DNA of 64,000 nt. It comes from Stenotrophomonas sp. MMGLT7. GTDB lineage: Bacteria; Pseudomonadota; Gammaproteobacteria; Xanthomonadales; Xanthomonadaceae. Numbering within the stretch: position 1 is the first letter of the stretch; each line of letters begins with the position of its first letter. The stretch spans positions 166,593 through 230,592 of the forward strand of contig NZ_JAJOZS010000006.1 of NCBI RefSeq assembly GCF_021168555.1, read 5' to 3'. A program made the position numbers and the translations under genes. Shown one piece after another: positions 34,645 to 44,966 of the stretch. A model generated the notes under the pieces. It was not told the origin of the DNA. It ran no database searches and saw only the letters and a program-made list of their open reading frames with translations.

Positions 34645-35148
34645 TCAAGCATCCCGGTTGTGGCGGCGCATGATGCGCTGCTTGTCGCGCGCCCAGTCGC
34701 GATCCCTGGCCGCGTCGCGCTTGTCGTGGTCCTGCTTGCCCTTGGCCAGGGCGATCTCCAGCTTGATGTGGTTCTTGCTCCAGTACATCGCGGTGGGCAC
34801 CACGGTATAGCCGTCGCGCTCGACCCGGCCGATCAGCTTGTCGATCTCGTGCTTGTGCAGCAGCAGCTTGCGGGTGCGGCGGTCGTCGGCCACCACGTGG
34901 GTGGAGGCCTGGATCAGCGGGGTGATCTGCGCCCCGAACAGGAACAGCTCGCCCTGGCGCACGAAGGCATAGCTCTCGCCGATGTTGGCACGGCCGGCGC
35001 GGATCGCCTTGACCTCCCAGCCCTGCAGCGCCAGGCCGGCCTCGTAGCGGTCCTCCAGGTGGTACTCGTGGCGCGCACGCTTGTTCAGCGCGATGGTCTT
35101 GTGGGCCGTCGCGCCGTTTGCTTTATCCTTGCCGGGTTTCTTGCTCAT
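34645..35148 (-). CDS. smpB: SsrA-binding protein
   Basis: A 167-residue RNA-binding protein that delivers tmRNA to stalled ribosomes. The start at 35148 is [12 protein letters not shown]; family marks are [42 protein letters not shown] and the basic tail [23 protein letters not shown], which enters the mRNA channel. It is divergent from ratA by 61 bp, the normal arrangement in this bacterial group. The longer in-frame start at 35274 would overlap ratA. Confidence 0.97.
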   Translation of the reverse strand: MSKKPGKDKANGATAHKTIALNKRARHEYHLEDRYEAGLALQGWEVKAIRAGRANIGESYAFVRQGELFLFGAQITPLIQASTHVVADDRRTRKLLLHKHEIDKLIGRVERDGYTVVPTAMYWSKNHIKLEIALAKGKQDHDKRDAARDRDWARDKQRIMRRHNRDA

Positions 35149-35209
35149 TGCGCCATTGTCTCCGATTCGGGCTTCCCGAACGATCTTTCCGCTCTTTCGT
35201 ACACGCTCA

Positions 35210-35641
35210 ATGCCCATCATCCGCCGCAGCGCACTGGTCGAACACGGTGCCCAGTACATGTTCGACCTGGTCAACGACGTCTCCGCCTATCCGCGCCGCT
35301 TCAGCTGGTGCGAGGCGGCCGAGGTGATCGAGCAGGGGCCGCGGCGCATGGTGGCGCGCCTTGACCTGGGCGTGGGCTCGTTCAGCACGTGGTTCACTAC
35401 CGAGAACCTGCTCGACCCGCCGCACGGCATCGATATGCAACTGCGCGACGGGCCTTTCAAGCGCCTGCAGGGGCGCTGGCAGTTCCAGTCGCTGGGCGCC
35501 GATGCCTGCAAGGTCAGCCTGAGCCTGGATTTCGAGTCCAAGACCCGCCTGCTGGGACCTGCGCTCGCGCTGGGGCTGCAGGCGCTGGCCGACCGCATGG
35601 TCAACGATTTCGTGCGCGTCGCCGACCGCGGCGAAGGCTGA
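35210..35641 (+). CDS. ratA: RatA/Coq10-like START-domain protein
   Basis: A 143-residue protein of the polyketide cyclase/START fold: [34 protein letters not shown] is the family signature, and the C-terminal helix [23 protein letters not shown] is typical. In E. coli the homologue is described as a toxin that interferes with ribosome subunit joining, while others regard it as a Coq10-like quinone-binding protein. It is adjacent to smpB and rnfH, the classic order. Confidence 0.92.
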   Translation: MPIIRRSALVEHGAQYMFDLVNDVSAYPRRFSWCEAAEVIEQGPRRMVARLDLGVGSFSTWFTTENLLDPPHGIDMQLRDGPFKRLQGRWQFQSLGADACKVSLSLDFESKTRLLGPALALGLQALADRMVNDFVRVADRGEG

Positions 35642-35645
35642 ACCG

Positions 35646-35906
35646 GTGCGCGTCGAGGTGGTGATGGCCTGGCCGGACCATTTCCGCAGCGCCCGGCTCG
35701 ACCTGCCCGAGGGTGCCACCGTGGCGCAGGCGGTGGCCGCGGCGGCGCTGCCGGACATGCAGGGCGTGGTCGGCTATGCCGTCCACGGGGTCAACGCCAG
35801 CGGCGGGCAGCGCCTGCTGGACGGGGACCGGGTGGAACTGCTCAGGCCGTTGTCGATCGATCCCAAGCAGGCCCGGCGGCGGCGCGCGCAGTCGGGTCCG
35901 GGCTGA
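35646..35906 (+). CDS. rnfH: RnfH/RatB-family ubiquitin-like protein
   Basis: An 86-residue beta-grasp protein starting at GTG 35646 (RVEVVMAWPDHF), five bases after the ratA stop. LDLPEGATVAQAVAAA and GDRVELLRPLSIDPKQARRRRA are the UPF0125/RnfH signatures. An ATG at 35664 would remove the first strand, so GTG is preferred. Its role is not established beyond co-occurrence with ratA. Confidence 0.9.
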   Translation: MRVEVVMAWPDHFRSARLDLPEGATVAQAVAAAALPDMQGVVGYAVHGVNASGGQRLLDGDRVELLRPLSIDPKQARRRRAQSGPG

Positions 35907-35925
35907 GGGGCCGGGCCCTGGCCGC

Positions 35926-36321
35926 TCAGCGGCCGCGCTGGTTCTTCTTGTCCTTGGCCAGGTTCGGGCCGAACTGCTTGCGCGCGTTCCTGGCCAGCTG
36001 CTCGTCCTGGCCGGCGAAGTAGTCGCCTTCCCAGCGCGTCACCACGTCGTTCTCGAAGAACACGGTGAAGTTCTTCTTCTCGACGGTGCCGACGCGGTTG
36101 GTGCGCTGGGTGGAGGTGTAGTCCCAGCGCTGGTCGTGGAACGGGTCGGCGATCGACGGCGTCCCCAGCAGCGCCATGACCTGCTGCTTGCTCTGGCCCA
36201 CCTGCAGCTGCTCGACCGCGCCCTGCTTGATCAGGTTGCCCTGGTAGATGGGCTGCTTGTAGATGATGCCGCAGCCGGCGGTGGACAGGACGACAGCGGC
36301 GAGCAGCAGGAGATTGCGCAT
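35926..36321 (-). CDS. bamE: outer-membrane assembly lipoprotein BamE
   Basis: A 131-residue lipoprotein of the BAM complex. The signal ends VVLSTAGC, then IIYKQPIYQGNLIKQGAVEQLQVGQSKQQVMALLGTP, the SmpA/OmlA domain, and WEGDYF near the end. The C-terminal basic tail (KDKKNQRGR) is longer than in E. coli. It is divergent from fur, as in related genomes. Confidence 0.95.
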   Translation of the reverse strand: MRNLLLLAAVVLSTAGCGIIYKQPIYQGNLIKQGAVEQLQVGQSKQQVMALLGTPSIADPFHDQRWDYTSTQRTNRVGTVEKKNFTVFFENDVVTRWEGDYFAGQDEQLARNARKQFGPNLAKDKKNQRGR

Positions 36322-36337
36322 TGGGACCAGGGAGTGG

Positions 36338-36365
36338 TTAGAGAAAATCACGGCGATGATACACT
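36338..36365 (+). promoter_or_regulatory. possible fur promoter
   Basis: TTAGAG, 16 bp, then TACACT preceded by TGA (an extended -10). It lies in the bamE-fur divergent interval, about 65 bp before the fur ATG. The -35 is weak. Confidence 0.35.
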
Positions 36366-36429
36366 CCCGACCGCCGCCGCGACCCACCCCCTGGCAGCTG
36401 GCGCTAAACCGCCAATGAACGGAGAAGGC

Positions 36430-36837
36430 ATGGAATCCCACGACCTGCGCAAAGTCGGACTGAAGGTCACGCATCCGCGGATGCGCATCCTGGAGCTGCT
36501 GGAAAGCAAGACGCCGCAGCACCACATGACCGCCGAGGACATCTATCGCCACCTCATGGAGCGCGGCGACGAGATCGGCCTGGCCACGGTGTACCGGGTG
36601 CTGACCCAGTTCGAGGCGGCGGGGCTGGTGCTCAAGCACAACTTCGAAAGCGGCCAGGCGGTCTACGAGCTGGACCGCGGCGGCCACCACGACCACATGG
36701 TGGACGTGGACACCGGCAAGATCACCGAGTTCGAGAGCCACGAGATCGAGGAGCTGCAGCGCAAGATCGCCGCCGCCCACGGCTACGAGCTGGAAGAGCA
36801 CTCGCTGGTGCTGTACGTGCGCAAGAAGCGGCGCTGA
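36430..36837 (+). CDS. fur: ferric uptake regulator Fur
   Basis: A 135-residue iron-responsive repressor. The winged helix is in KVTHPRMRILELLE and EIGLATVYRVLTQFEAAGLV; the metal sites are in GGHHDHMVDVDTGKITEF and HEIEELQRKIAAAHGYELEEHSLVLY. The Cys-x2-Cys zinc site found in some Fur proteins is absent. GGAGAAGG precedes ATG 36430. A start at 36415 would add MNGEG. Confidence 0.96.
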   Translation: MESHDLRKVGLKVTHPRMRILELLESKTPQHHMTAEDIYRHLMERGDEIGLATVYRVLTQFEAAGLVLKHNFESGQAVYELDRGGHHDHMVDVDTGKITEFESHEIEELQRKIAAAHGYELEEHSLVLYVRKKRR

Positions 36838-36840
36838 AAA

Positions 36841-36930
36841 GCTGGGATTGGGGATTCGGGATTGGGGATTGGCAAAGCGCAGCGGTCCCGCTTTTACGAA
36901 TCCCCAATCCCGAATCCCTAATCCCGGCTG
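36841..36930. repeat. intergenic inverted repeat overlapping the recN stop codon
   Basis: GCTGGGATTGGGGATTCGGG and its inverse ..CCCGAATCCCTAATCCCGGC flank a short spacer. The right arm runs into recN and supplies its stop (TAG, 36920-36918) and last residues. Confidence 0.8.
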
Positions 36931-38588
36931 TCCTGCAGTAACTTGCGCGCCGCCGCGCGGGCTTCCTTGCTGACCTCCACGCCGCCGAGCATGCGCGCCA
37001 GTTCCTCCTGGCGCTGGCGCGGGTCGAGCAGTTCCACCGCGCTCTGGGTCATGCCGTCAACCGGCGCCTTGCTGACCCGGTAGTGGGCGTGGCCCTTGGC
37101 GGCCACCTGCGGCAGGTGGGTCACGCACAGCACCTGGCAGCGCTCGCCCAGCGCCCGCAGCTTCTGCCCGACGATGTCGGCCACCGCGCCGCCGATGCCC
37201 GAGTCGACCTCGTCGAACACCATCGTCGGCACCGCGTCCACGCCCAGCGCGGCCACCTCGATCGCCAGCGAGATGCGCGACAGTTCGCCGCCGGAGGCGA
37301 CCTTGCGCAGCGGGCGCGGCGGCTGGCCGGCGTTGGCGGCGACTAGGAACTCGACGCGCTCGGCGCCGTTGGGATCGGGGCGGCCGCCCGGCTGCGGCTC
37401 CAGCTCCACCCGGAACTGGCCGCCGCCCATGCCCAGTTCGCCGATGATCCGGCTGGTCTGGTCCGACAGCGCCGCCGCCGCCTCGCGGCGGGTCGCGCTC
37501 AGGGCCTCCGCGGCCCGCGTCCAGTGCGCATCGGCCTGGGCTATCTCCGCATCCAGCCGTTCCAGCCGCACGCTGGCGCCCTGCAGCTGCTCGACCTCCT
37601 GTTCCAGCGCATCGCGGTGCCCGCCCAGCTGGGCCGGGGTGGTGCGGTGCTTGCGCGCCAGGTCGTGCAATCGGCCCAGGCGGCGCTCGGCCTCCTCGAA
37701 CTGCGCCGGGTCGGCATCGAGGTCGTCGCGGATGCGTTCCACCAGCGCCAGCGCCTCGTCCAGCTGGATCGCGGCGCTGTCCACCAGCGCATCGACCTCG
37801 GCCAGCCGCGCCTCGTGCTCGCCCACCCGCGCCAGTTCGTGCCGGCTCTGGCGCAGCAGGTCCAGCGCCGAAGGGCCGTGGTCCCCGCCCAGTTGCTGCG
37901 CCACCTGCTCGCAGGCGGCGATCAGCGCGGCGGCGTGCGCCTGGCGGCGGTGGCTGGCGTCGAGCGCCTCGATCGCGGCCGGGTCCAGGTCCTCGCGCCG
38001 CAGCTCGGCGAGCTGGTGCTCCAGGAAGCCGATGCGGTCGCTGACGTCGCCCTGCCGCTGCAGCGCGTCGCGCTCGTCCAGCAGCGCCTGCCAGCGCGCC
38101 GCGGCCTCGCGTACGGCGCCGCGCTCGGCCTCGTTGCCGGCGAAGGCGTCGAGCAGGCCCAGCTGGCTGGCGCGCGAGAGCAGCGCCTGGTGCTCGTGCT
38201 GGCCATGGATCTCGACCAGGTGGCCGGCCAGCTGCGCCAGTTGCGACAGCGTGGCCGGGCGGCCGTTGATCCAGGCGCGCGAGCCGCCGTCGGCGCGGAT
38301 GACGCGGCGCAGCTGGCACGCCTGGTCTTCGTCCAGTTCGTTGTCGCGCAGCCATTGCCGCGCCGGGCTGGCGTCGGCCGGCGCGAACTCGGCACTCAGC
38401 TCGGCGCGCTCGGCGCCATGGCGGACCACGCCGCTGTCGGCGCGCAGCCCGGACAGGAAGCCCAGCGCATCGACCATCAGCGACTTGCCGGCACCGGTCT
38501 CGCCCGAGACCACGGTCATGCCCGGCCCGAACTCCAGTTCGGTGGCGCGGACGACGGCGAAATCCTTGATCGACAGGTGCTTGAGCAT
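36918..38588 (-). CDS. recN: DNA repair protein RecN
   Basis: A 556-residue SMC-like ATPase for double-strand break repair. Walker A is GETGAGKS (about 31-38), the middle is coiled coil, and the C-terminal ATPase half has SGGELSRISLAIEV and the Walker B FDEVDSGIGG. Full length matches the family. The C-terminus LLQDSRD and the stop codon lie in an inverted-repeat arm. It is divergent from hrcA. Confidence 0.96.
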   Translation of the reverse strand: MLKHLSIKDFAVVRATELEFGPGMTVVSGETGAGKSLMVDALGFLSGLRADSGVVRHGAERAELSAEFAPADASPARQWLRDNELDEDQACQLRRVIRADGGSRAWINGRPATLSQLAQLAGHLVEIHGQHEHQALLSRASQLGLLDAFAGNEAERGAVREAAARWQALLDERDALQRQGDVSDRIGFLEHQLAELRREDLDPAAIEALDASHRRQAHAAALIAACEQVAQQLGGDHGPSALDLLRQSRHELARVGEHEARLAEVDALVDSAAIQLDEALALVERIRDDLDADPAQFEEAERRLGRLHDLARKHRTTPAQLGGHRDALEQEVEQLQGASVRLERLDAEIAQADAHWTRAAEALSATRREAAAALSDQTSRIIGELGMGGGQFRVELEPQPGGRPDPNGAERVEFLVAANAGQPPRPLRKVASGGELSRISLAIEVAALGVDAVPTMVFDEVDSGIGGAVADIVGQKLRALGERCQVLCVTHLPQVAAKGHAHYRVSKAPVDGMTQSAVELLDPRQRQEELARMLGGVEVSKEARAAARKLLQDSRD

Positions 38589-38639
38589 AGGGAGCGAAGC
38601 TTAGAGGGCCTGCGGCGGTTGCGGAATAGGGGCGGCGGC

Positions 38640-38668
38640 TTGCCATCCCGTCAGGCAGGCATTATCTA
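38640..38668 (+). promoter_or_regulatory. sigma-70-like promoter of hrcA
   Basis: TTGCCA (38640-38645), 17 bp, TATCTA (38663-38668), ending 25 bp before the hrcA ATG. No CIRCE element (TTAGCACTC-N9-GAGTGCTAA) is visible here. Confidence 0.45.
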
Positions 38669-38693
38669 ATGTCCGGTCTCACTGGCTGATTAC

Positions 38694-39755
38694 ATGCGCT
38701 CGTCCTCTCCGTCCATGCTCGATCCCCGTGCCCGGCAGCTGCTGCGGACGCTGATCTCGCGCTATATCCGCGACGGCGAGCCGGTCGGCTCCAGGACCCT
38801 GGCCCAGCACGCCGGCCTGGATGTCAGCCCGGCCACCATCCGCAACATCCTGTCCGACCTGGAGGACATCGGCCTGCTCAGCTCGCCGCACACCTCGGCC
38901 GGGCGGGTGCCCACCGCGCACGGCTATCGGGTGTTCGTCGACAGCCTGGTGCAGATGCAGCCGCCGGCCGAGGGCGAGATCGCGCGGCTGCGCGCCGAGC
39001 TGGCCTGCGGCAGCGGCACCCAGGCCCTGCTGGGCAGCGCCTCGGAACTGCTTTCGGCGATGAGCCACTTCGTCGGCGTGGTCAGCGCGCCGCGGCGCGA
39101 GCAGTTCGCCTTCCGCCACATCGACTTCGTGCCGCTGGATGCCGGCCGGGTGCTGGCGATCCTGGTGTTCTCCGACAATGAGGTGCAGAACAAGGTCATC
39201 GAGCCGCGCCGGGCCTACGAGCCCGCCGAGCTGGAGCGGGTGGCGAACTACCTCAATGCGCATTTCGCCGGGCGGCCGCTGGCCGATATCCGCGCCACCC
39301 TGCTGCACGAGCTGCGCAATGCCAAGGACGCGATGGAGCGGCTGCTGTCGCAGAGCGTGGAGCTGGCCGGGCAGGCGCTGGCGCCGGTGGCCAGCGACGA
39401 CGTGGTGCTGGCCGGGCAGACGCGGCTGATGGGCGTGCAGGACCTGTCCGACCTGGACCGGCTGCGCGAACTGTTCGAACTGTTCGCCAGCAAGCGCGAG
39501 ATCCTGCAGTTGCTCGAGCGCACCATCGAGGCGCCGGGCGTGCGCATCTTCATCGGCGAGGAGACCGGGATGGTGCCGCTGCAGGGCGTGTCGCTGGTCA
39601 CCGCGCCGTATGGCGTCGGCGGCAAGGTGCTCGGCGTGCTGGGCGTGATCGGCCCCAAGCGCATGGCCTACGACCGCATGATCCCGCTGGTGCAGGCGGC
39701 CGCCGGGGTGCTGGGCGACGCCCTGGGGCAGGCGGACACGCCGCCGCTGCCGTAG
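38694..39755 (+). CDS. hrcA: heat-inducible transcription repressor HrcA
   Basis: A 353-residue repressor of the CIRCE regulon. The DNA-binding half has [29 protein letters not shown] and [30 protein letters not shown]; the C-terminal GAF-like domain has IFIGEE and [19 protein letters not shown]. It is first of hrcA-grpE-dnaK-dnaJ. Since no CIRCE site is seen before any of the four genes, its targets probably lie elsewhere, such as groESL. Confidence 0.96.
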   Translation: MRSSSPSMLDPRARQLLRTLISRYIRDGEPVGSRTLAQHAGLDVSPATIRNILSDLEDIGLLSSPHTSAGRVPTAHGYRVFVDSLVQMQPPAEGEIARLRAELACGSGTQALLGSASELLSAMSHFVGVVSAPRREQFAFRHIDFVPLDAGRVLAILVFSDNEVQNKVIEPRRAYEPAELERVANYLNAHFAGRPLADIRATLLHELRNAKDAMERLLSQSVELAGQALAPVASDDVVLAGQTRLMGVQDLSDLDRLRELFELFASKREILQLLERTIEAPGVRIFIGEETGMVPLQGVSLVTAPYGVGGKVLGVLGVIGPKRMAYDRMIPLVQAAAGVLGDALGQADTPPLP

Positions 39756-39884
39756 CCATCCGTTGCTGCCCCGGCGCCGCGGCCCGGGCAGGCGCAGCGT
39801 TCGACCTGGTCCGGGCGTTGGCCCCGCCATGCCGGACCATGGCGCGCAAACGCCGCCGGCGAGGATGGATGCGGCCGGCCGGCG

Positions 39885-39910
39885 CTTGAAACGCGCCATC
39901 GCGCCCACAT
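39885..39910 (+). promoter_or_regulatory. sigma-32 (RpoH) promoter of grpE
   Basis: CTTGAAA (39885-39891), 12 bp, CCCACAT (39904-39910), close to the RpoH consensus CTTGAAA-N12-14-CCCATNT and 44 bp before the grpE ATG. Confidence 0.65.
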
Positions 39911-39954
39911 TGGTTCAGGGAGAGGCGGGTGCATCTCCCGCCAGGGAACCGGAA

Positions 39955-40476
39955 ATGAACCAAGAACACCCCGAATTCGACTCGGAAGACCCATCGCAGA
40001 ACCAGCCGCCGGCCGATCCGGCCCAGGCCGAGATCGAGGCCCTGCGCAGCGAGATCGCGTTGATGAAGGCCGATTCGCTGCGCGAGCGCGCCGACCTGGA
40101 GAACCAGCGCAAGCGCATCGCCCGCGACGTCGAGCAGGCGCGCAAGTTCGCCAACGAGAAGCTGCTCGGCGAACTGCTGCCGGTGTTCGACAGCCTTGAC
40201 GCCGGCCTGACCGCGGCCGGGACCGAGCCGAGCCCGCTGCGCGACGGCCTGGAGCTGACCTACAAGCAGTTGCTCAAGGTGGCCGCCGACAACGGCCTGG
40301 CCCTGCTCGATCCGGTCGGGCAGCCGTTCAATCCCGAGCACCACCAGGCCATCAGCCAGGTCGACGCGGCCGACGGCGCGGCGCCGGGCAGCGTGGTGCA
40401 GGTGTTCCAGAAGGGCTACCTGCTCAACGACCGCCTGCTGCGCCCGGCGCTGGTGGTGGTCGCGCGCCACGACTGA
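39955..40476 (+). CDS. grpE: nucleotide exchange factor GrpE
   Basis: A 173-residue co-chaperone that exchanges ADP on DnaK. An acidic N-terminus is followed by a long helix ([29 protein letters not shown]), then [19 protein letters not shown] and the beta domain ending HHQAISQ...[20 protein letters not shown] 39955 gives the usual length. It lies 200 bp after hrcA and 134 bp before dnaK, each gap with its own RpoH promoter. Confidence 0.96.
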   Translation: MNQEHPEFDSEDPSQNQPPADPAQAEIEALRSEIALMKADSLRERADLENQRKRIARDVEQARKFANEKLLGELLPVFDSLDAGLTAAGTEPSPLRDGLELTYKQLLKVAADNGLALLDPVGQPFNPEHHQAISQVDAADGAAPGSVVQVFQKGYLLNDRLLRPALVVVARHD

Positions 40477-40518
40477 GCGGCCGCGGCCGCGCGGGCAGCC
40501 GATTCACGACATCGATGG

Positions 40519-40546
40519 CTTGAATGGGTTCGGGCCATCCCCACAT
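40519..40546 (+). promoter_or_regulatory. sigma-32 (RpoH) promoter of dnaK
   Basis: CTTGAA (40519-40524), 14 bp, CCCCACAT (40539-40546), 64 bp before the dnaK ATG. The -10 shares CCCACAT with the grpE promoter. Confidence 0.7.
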
Positions 40547-40610
40547 CGGTTCCAGCAGCCGGCCAAGGCCGGATGGAATCTTCAGGAAAAACCTTTTCAG
40601 GAGTCAGACA

Positions 40611-42545
<1,935 letters not shown>

Positions 42546-42549
42546 GCCG

Positions 42550-42701
42550 TGATTCGGGAGTCGGGATTGGGGATTCGCACGGCAACGCGCCTCGGATCCT
42601 CCTCTCCCGGCATCCTGTGCGCAGTGCCGGCAAAGGCGGAAGGGCGCAGGCCCTCCGCTTTTGCGTTTGACCCATCCCGAATCCCGAATCCCCAATCCCG
42701 C
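42550..42701. repeat. inverted repeat between dnaK and dnaJ, abutting the dnaJ start
   Basis: GATTCGGGAGTCGGGATTGG at the left and ..CCCGAATCCCCAATCCCG at the right frame about 85 bp. The right arm ends three bases before the dnaJ ATG, so no purine-rich ribosome site is left there. Confidence 0.75.
42630..42668 (+). terminator. terminator-like hairpin between dnaK and dnaJ
   Basis: GCAAAGGCGGAAGGGC and GCCCTCCGCTTTTGC pair with one bulge and one G-T pair around a GCAG loop; a TTT follows three bases later. It could end part of the dnaK transcripts before dnaJ. Confidence 0.45.
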
Positions 42702-42703
42702 CC

Positions 42704-43825
42704 ATGAGCAAACGCGACTACTACGAAGTGCTGGGTGTCGAGCGCACCGCCAGCGACGACGAATTGAAGAAGGCCTATCGCCGCTGCGCGATGAAGTACC
42801 ACCCCGACCGCAATCCTGGCGACGCCCAGGCGGAGGCGGCCTTCAAGGAGTGCAAGGAAGCCTACGAGGTGCTGTCCGACGGCAGCCGCCGGCGCATGTA
42901 CGACGCCCACGGCCATGCCGCGTTCGAGCACGGCATGGGCGGCATGGGCGGCGATGGCGGCCCCGACATGGGCGACATCTTCGGCGACATCTTCGGCAAC
43001 ATCTTCGGTGGCGGCGGGGCGCGCGCGGCCCGCCGCGGTGCCGACATCGGCTACGTGATGGAGCTGGACCTGGAGGAAGCCGTCGCCGGCGTGGAGCGCA
43101 AGATCGAGATCCCCACGCTGGGCGAATGCGACCTGTGCCACGGCAGCGGTTCGGAGGACGGCAAGGTCGAGACCTGCAGCACCTGCCTCGGGCGTGGACA
43201 GGTACGCATGCAGCGCGGCATCTTCGCCATGCAGCAGAGCTGCCCGCATTGCGGCGGGCGCGGGCAGATCATCCAGAACCCGTGCAAGGCCTGCCATGGC
43301 GCGGGCAGGGTGGAAGAGGAGAAGGTGCTGTCGGTGAAGGTGCCGGCCGGCGTGGACAGCGGCGATCGCATCCGCCTGGCGGGCGAGGGCGAGGCCGGCC
43401 CTGCCGGCACGCCGCCGGGCGACCTGTACGTGGAAGTGCGCGTGCGCGAGCACCCGATCTTCCAGCGCGACGGCGACGACCTGCACTGCGAGGTGCCGAT
43501 CCGCATCTCCCAGGCGGCGCTGGGCGATACCGTGCGCGTGGCCACGCTGGGCGGCGAGGCGGAGATCCGCATTCCCGCCGAGACCCAGACCGGCAAGCTG
43601 TTCCGCCTGCGCGGCAAGGGCGTGCGCTCGGTGCGCAGCCGCAGCGAGGGCGACCTGTACTGCCGCGTGGTGGTGGAAACGCCGATCAATCTCACCGCCG
43701 AGCAGCGCAAGCTACTGGAACAGTTCGAGGCCACCTTCATCGGCGAGGAGGCGCGCAAGCATTCGCCCAAGTCGGCCACGTTCCTGGACGGGGTCAAGAG
43801 CTTCTGGGACCGGATGACGTCCTGA
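42704..43825 (+). CDS. dnaJ: co-chaperone DnaJ (Hsp40)
   Basis: A 373-residue class I J-protein. The J domain (1-70) has HPD at 33-35; a Gly/Met/Asp-rich segment (about 75-105) follows with three repeats of GDIFG. Four zinc-finger repeats are present: [24 protein letters not shown] and CKACHGAG. The C-terminal substrate-binding domain ends FWDRMTS. It stimulates DnaK ATP hydrolysis. Directly before the ATG there is only the arm of an inverted repeat (CCCAATCCCGCCC), not a Shine-Dalgarno site. Confidence 0.97.
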   Translation: MSKRDYYEVLGVERTASDDELKKAYRRCAMKYHPDRNPGDAQAEAAFKECKEAYEVLSDGSRRRMYDAHGHAAFEHGMGGMGGDGGPDMGDIFGDIFGNIFGGGGARAARRGADIGYVMELDLEEAVAGVERKIEIPTLGECDLCHGSGSEDGKVETCSTCLGRGQVRMQRGIFAMQQSCPHCGGRGQIIQNPCKACHGAGRVEEEKVLSVKVPAGVDSGDRIRLAGEGEAGPAGTPPGDLYVEVRVREHPIFQRDGDDLHCEVPIRISQAALGDTVRVATLGGEAEIRIPAETQTGKLFRLRGKGVRSVRSRSEGDLYCRVVVETPINLTAEQRKLLEQFEATFIGEEARKHSPKSATFLDGVKSFWDRMTS

Positions 43826-43870
43826 AGATCCCCGCATTGGGGTAGGGTGCGTAAGCCGCGACCGATTCGT

Positions 43871-43995
43871 CTCCTTCTCCCGCTTGCGGGGGAAGGTGGC
43901 GCGCTGCGCCGGATGGGGGGCTGTCCGCTTTCCCATGCTCCGGACAGCCCCCATCCGCCCTTCGGGCACCTTCCCCCGCAAGCGGGAGAAGGGAG
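43871..43995. repeat. 125-bp inverted-repeat element, second copy
   Basis: CTCCTTCTCCCGCTTGCGGG at the left mirrors CCGCAAGCGGGAGAAGGGAG at the right; inner arms GGCTGTCCG and CGGACAGCC close the hairpin. It is related to 26499-26629 and lies between dnaJ and pdxY, where it may end dnaJ transcription. Confidence 0.8.
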
Positions 43996-44045
43996 CTGCC
44001 GTTCGAGATCGTCGCGGACTCGCGCGCGCGGTACCGCGCCGGACG

Positions 44046-44051
44046 TAGAAT
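44046..44051 (+). promoter_or_regulatory. possible -10 box of a leaderless pdxY transcript
   Basis: TAGAAT ends six bases before the pdxY ATG, so transcription would start at or next to the start codon. No -35 and no ribosome site are visible. Confidence 0.3.
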
Positions 44052-44057
44052 GCGCGG

Positions 44058-44966
44058 ATGAATACGACCCAAGACAGCCACATGGTGCATGGCCGCCGGC
44101 TGCGGCCCGACGGGCCCTCGCCGGTGGACGTGATTTCGGTGCAGTCCCAGCTCGTGTACGGCTACGCCGGCAACAGCGCGGCGGTGCCGCCGCTGCGCCA
44201 GCTCGGCTTCCGCGTGGCGGAAGTGCCCACCACCTTGCTCAGCAACGCGCCGTTCTACGACACCCTGCGCGGCCGCGTGCTGCCGGCCGACTGGTTCGCC
44301 GACCTGCTGCTCGGGGCCAGCGAGCGCGGCCTGCCGCAGCGCGCCGGCGCACTGGTGTCGGGCTACTTCGGCAGCGTCGCCAACGGCGCCGCCTTCGCCG
44401 ACTGGCTGGATGCCACGCTGCCGCAGGCGCCCGGGCTGCGCTTCTGCCTGGACCCGGTGATTGGCGACACCCATACCGGTCCCTACGTCGAGGCCGGGTT
44501 GGAACGGATCTTCGTCGAGCGGCTGCTGCCGCGGGCCTGGCTGGTGACGCCCAACGCCTTCGAGCTGGGACGGCTGACCGGGCTGCCGGCGCTGGAGCAG
44601 GACGAGGCCATTGCCGCGGCAAGGGTACTGCTCGAGCGCGGCCCGCAGTGGGTGCTGGCGCACAGCGTGGCCGGCGCCAGCGGCGAGCTGGTGACGCTGG
44701 CGATCGGGCGCGAGGGCGTCTGGCGCTGGACCTCGCCGTACCTGCCGGTGGACGTGGCCGGTACCGGCGACGTGCTGATGTCGCTGCTGGTGGCGTTCCT
44801 GCTGCGCGGCGAGTCGTTCGAGCTGGCCACCGGCCGCGCGATCGCCGGCGTGCACGCGGCGCTGGAGGCGACGCTGCAGGCCGGCCATGAGGAATTCGAC
44901 GTGACCGCCGCCGCGCCGGCCGCGCTGGAGCAGGCCACGCGCTTCCGCGCCGAGCGCCTGGCGTGA
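44058..44966 (+). CDS. pdxY: pyridoxal kinase PdxY
   Basis: A 302-residue kinase of the PfkB/ribokinase superfamily for vitamin B6 salvage. VISVQSQLVYGYAGNSAAVPPLRQLGF is the pyridoxal kinase N-terminal signature; CLDPVIGD(T) and TPNAFEL follow, and the catalytic/ATP site is in VAGTGDVLMSLLVAF, where Asp of GTGD is the base. The first about 20 residues before PVDVISVQ are extra compared with E. coli PdxY. The stop overlaps tyrA (GTGA). Confidence 0.9.
   Translation: MNTTQDSHMVHGRRLRPDGPSPVDVISVQSQLVYGYAGNSAAVPPLRQLGFRVAEVPTTLLSNAPFYDTLRGRVLPADWFADLLLGASERGLPQRAGALVSGYFGSVANGAAFADWLDATLPQAPGLRFCLDPVIGDTHTGPYVEAGLERIFVERLLPRAWLVTPNAFELGRLTGLPALEQDEAIAAARVLLERGPQWVLAHSVAGASGELVTLAIGREGVWRWTSPYLPVDVAGTGDVLMSLLVAFLLRGESFELATGRAIAGVHAALEATLQAGHEEFDVTAAAPAALEQATRFRAERLA

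Noticed and set aside
38589..38693. CIRCE operator before hrcA
   Set aside because: No TTAGCACTC-N9-GAGTGCTAA-like sequence is present.
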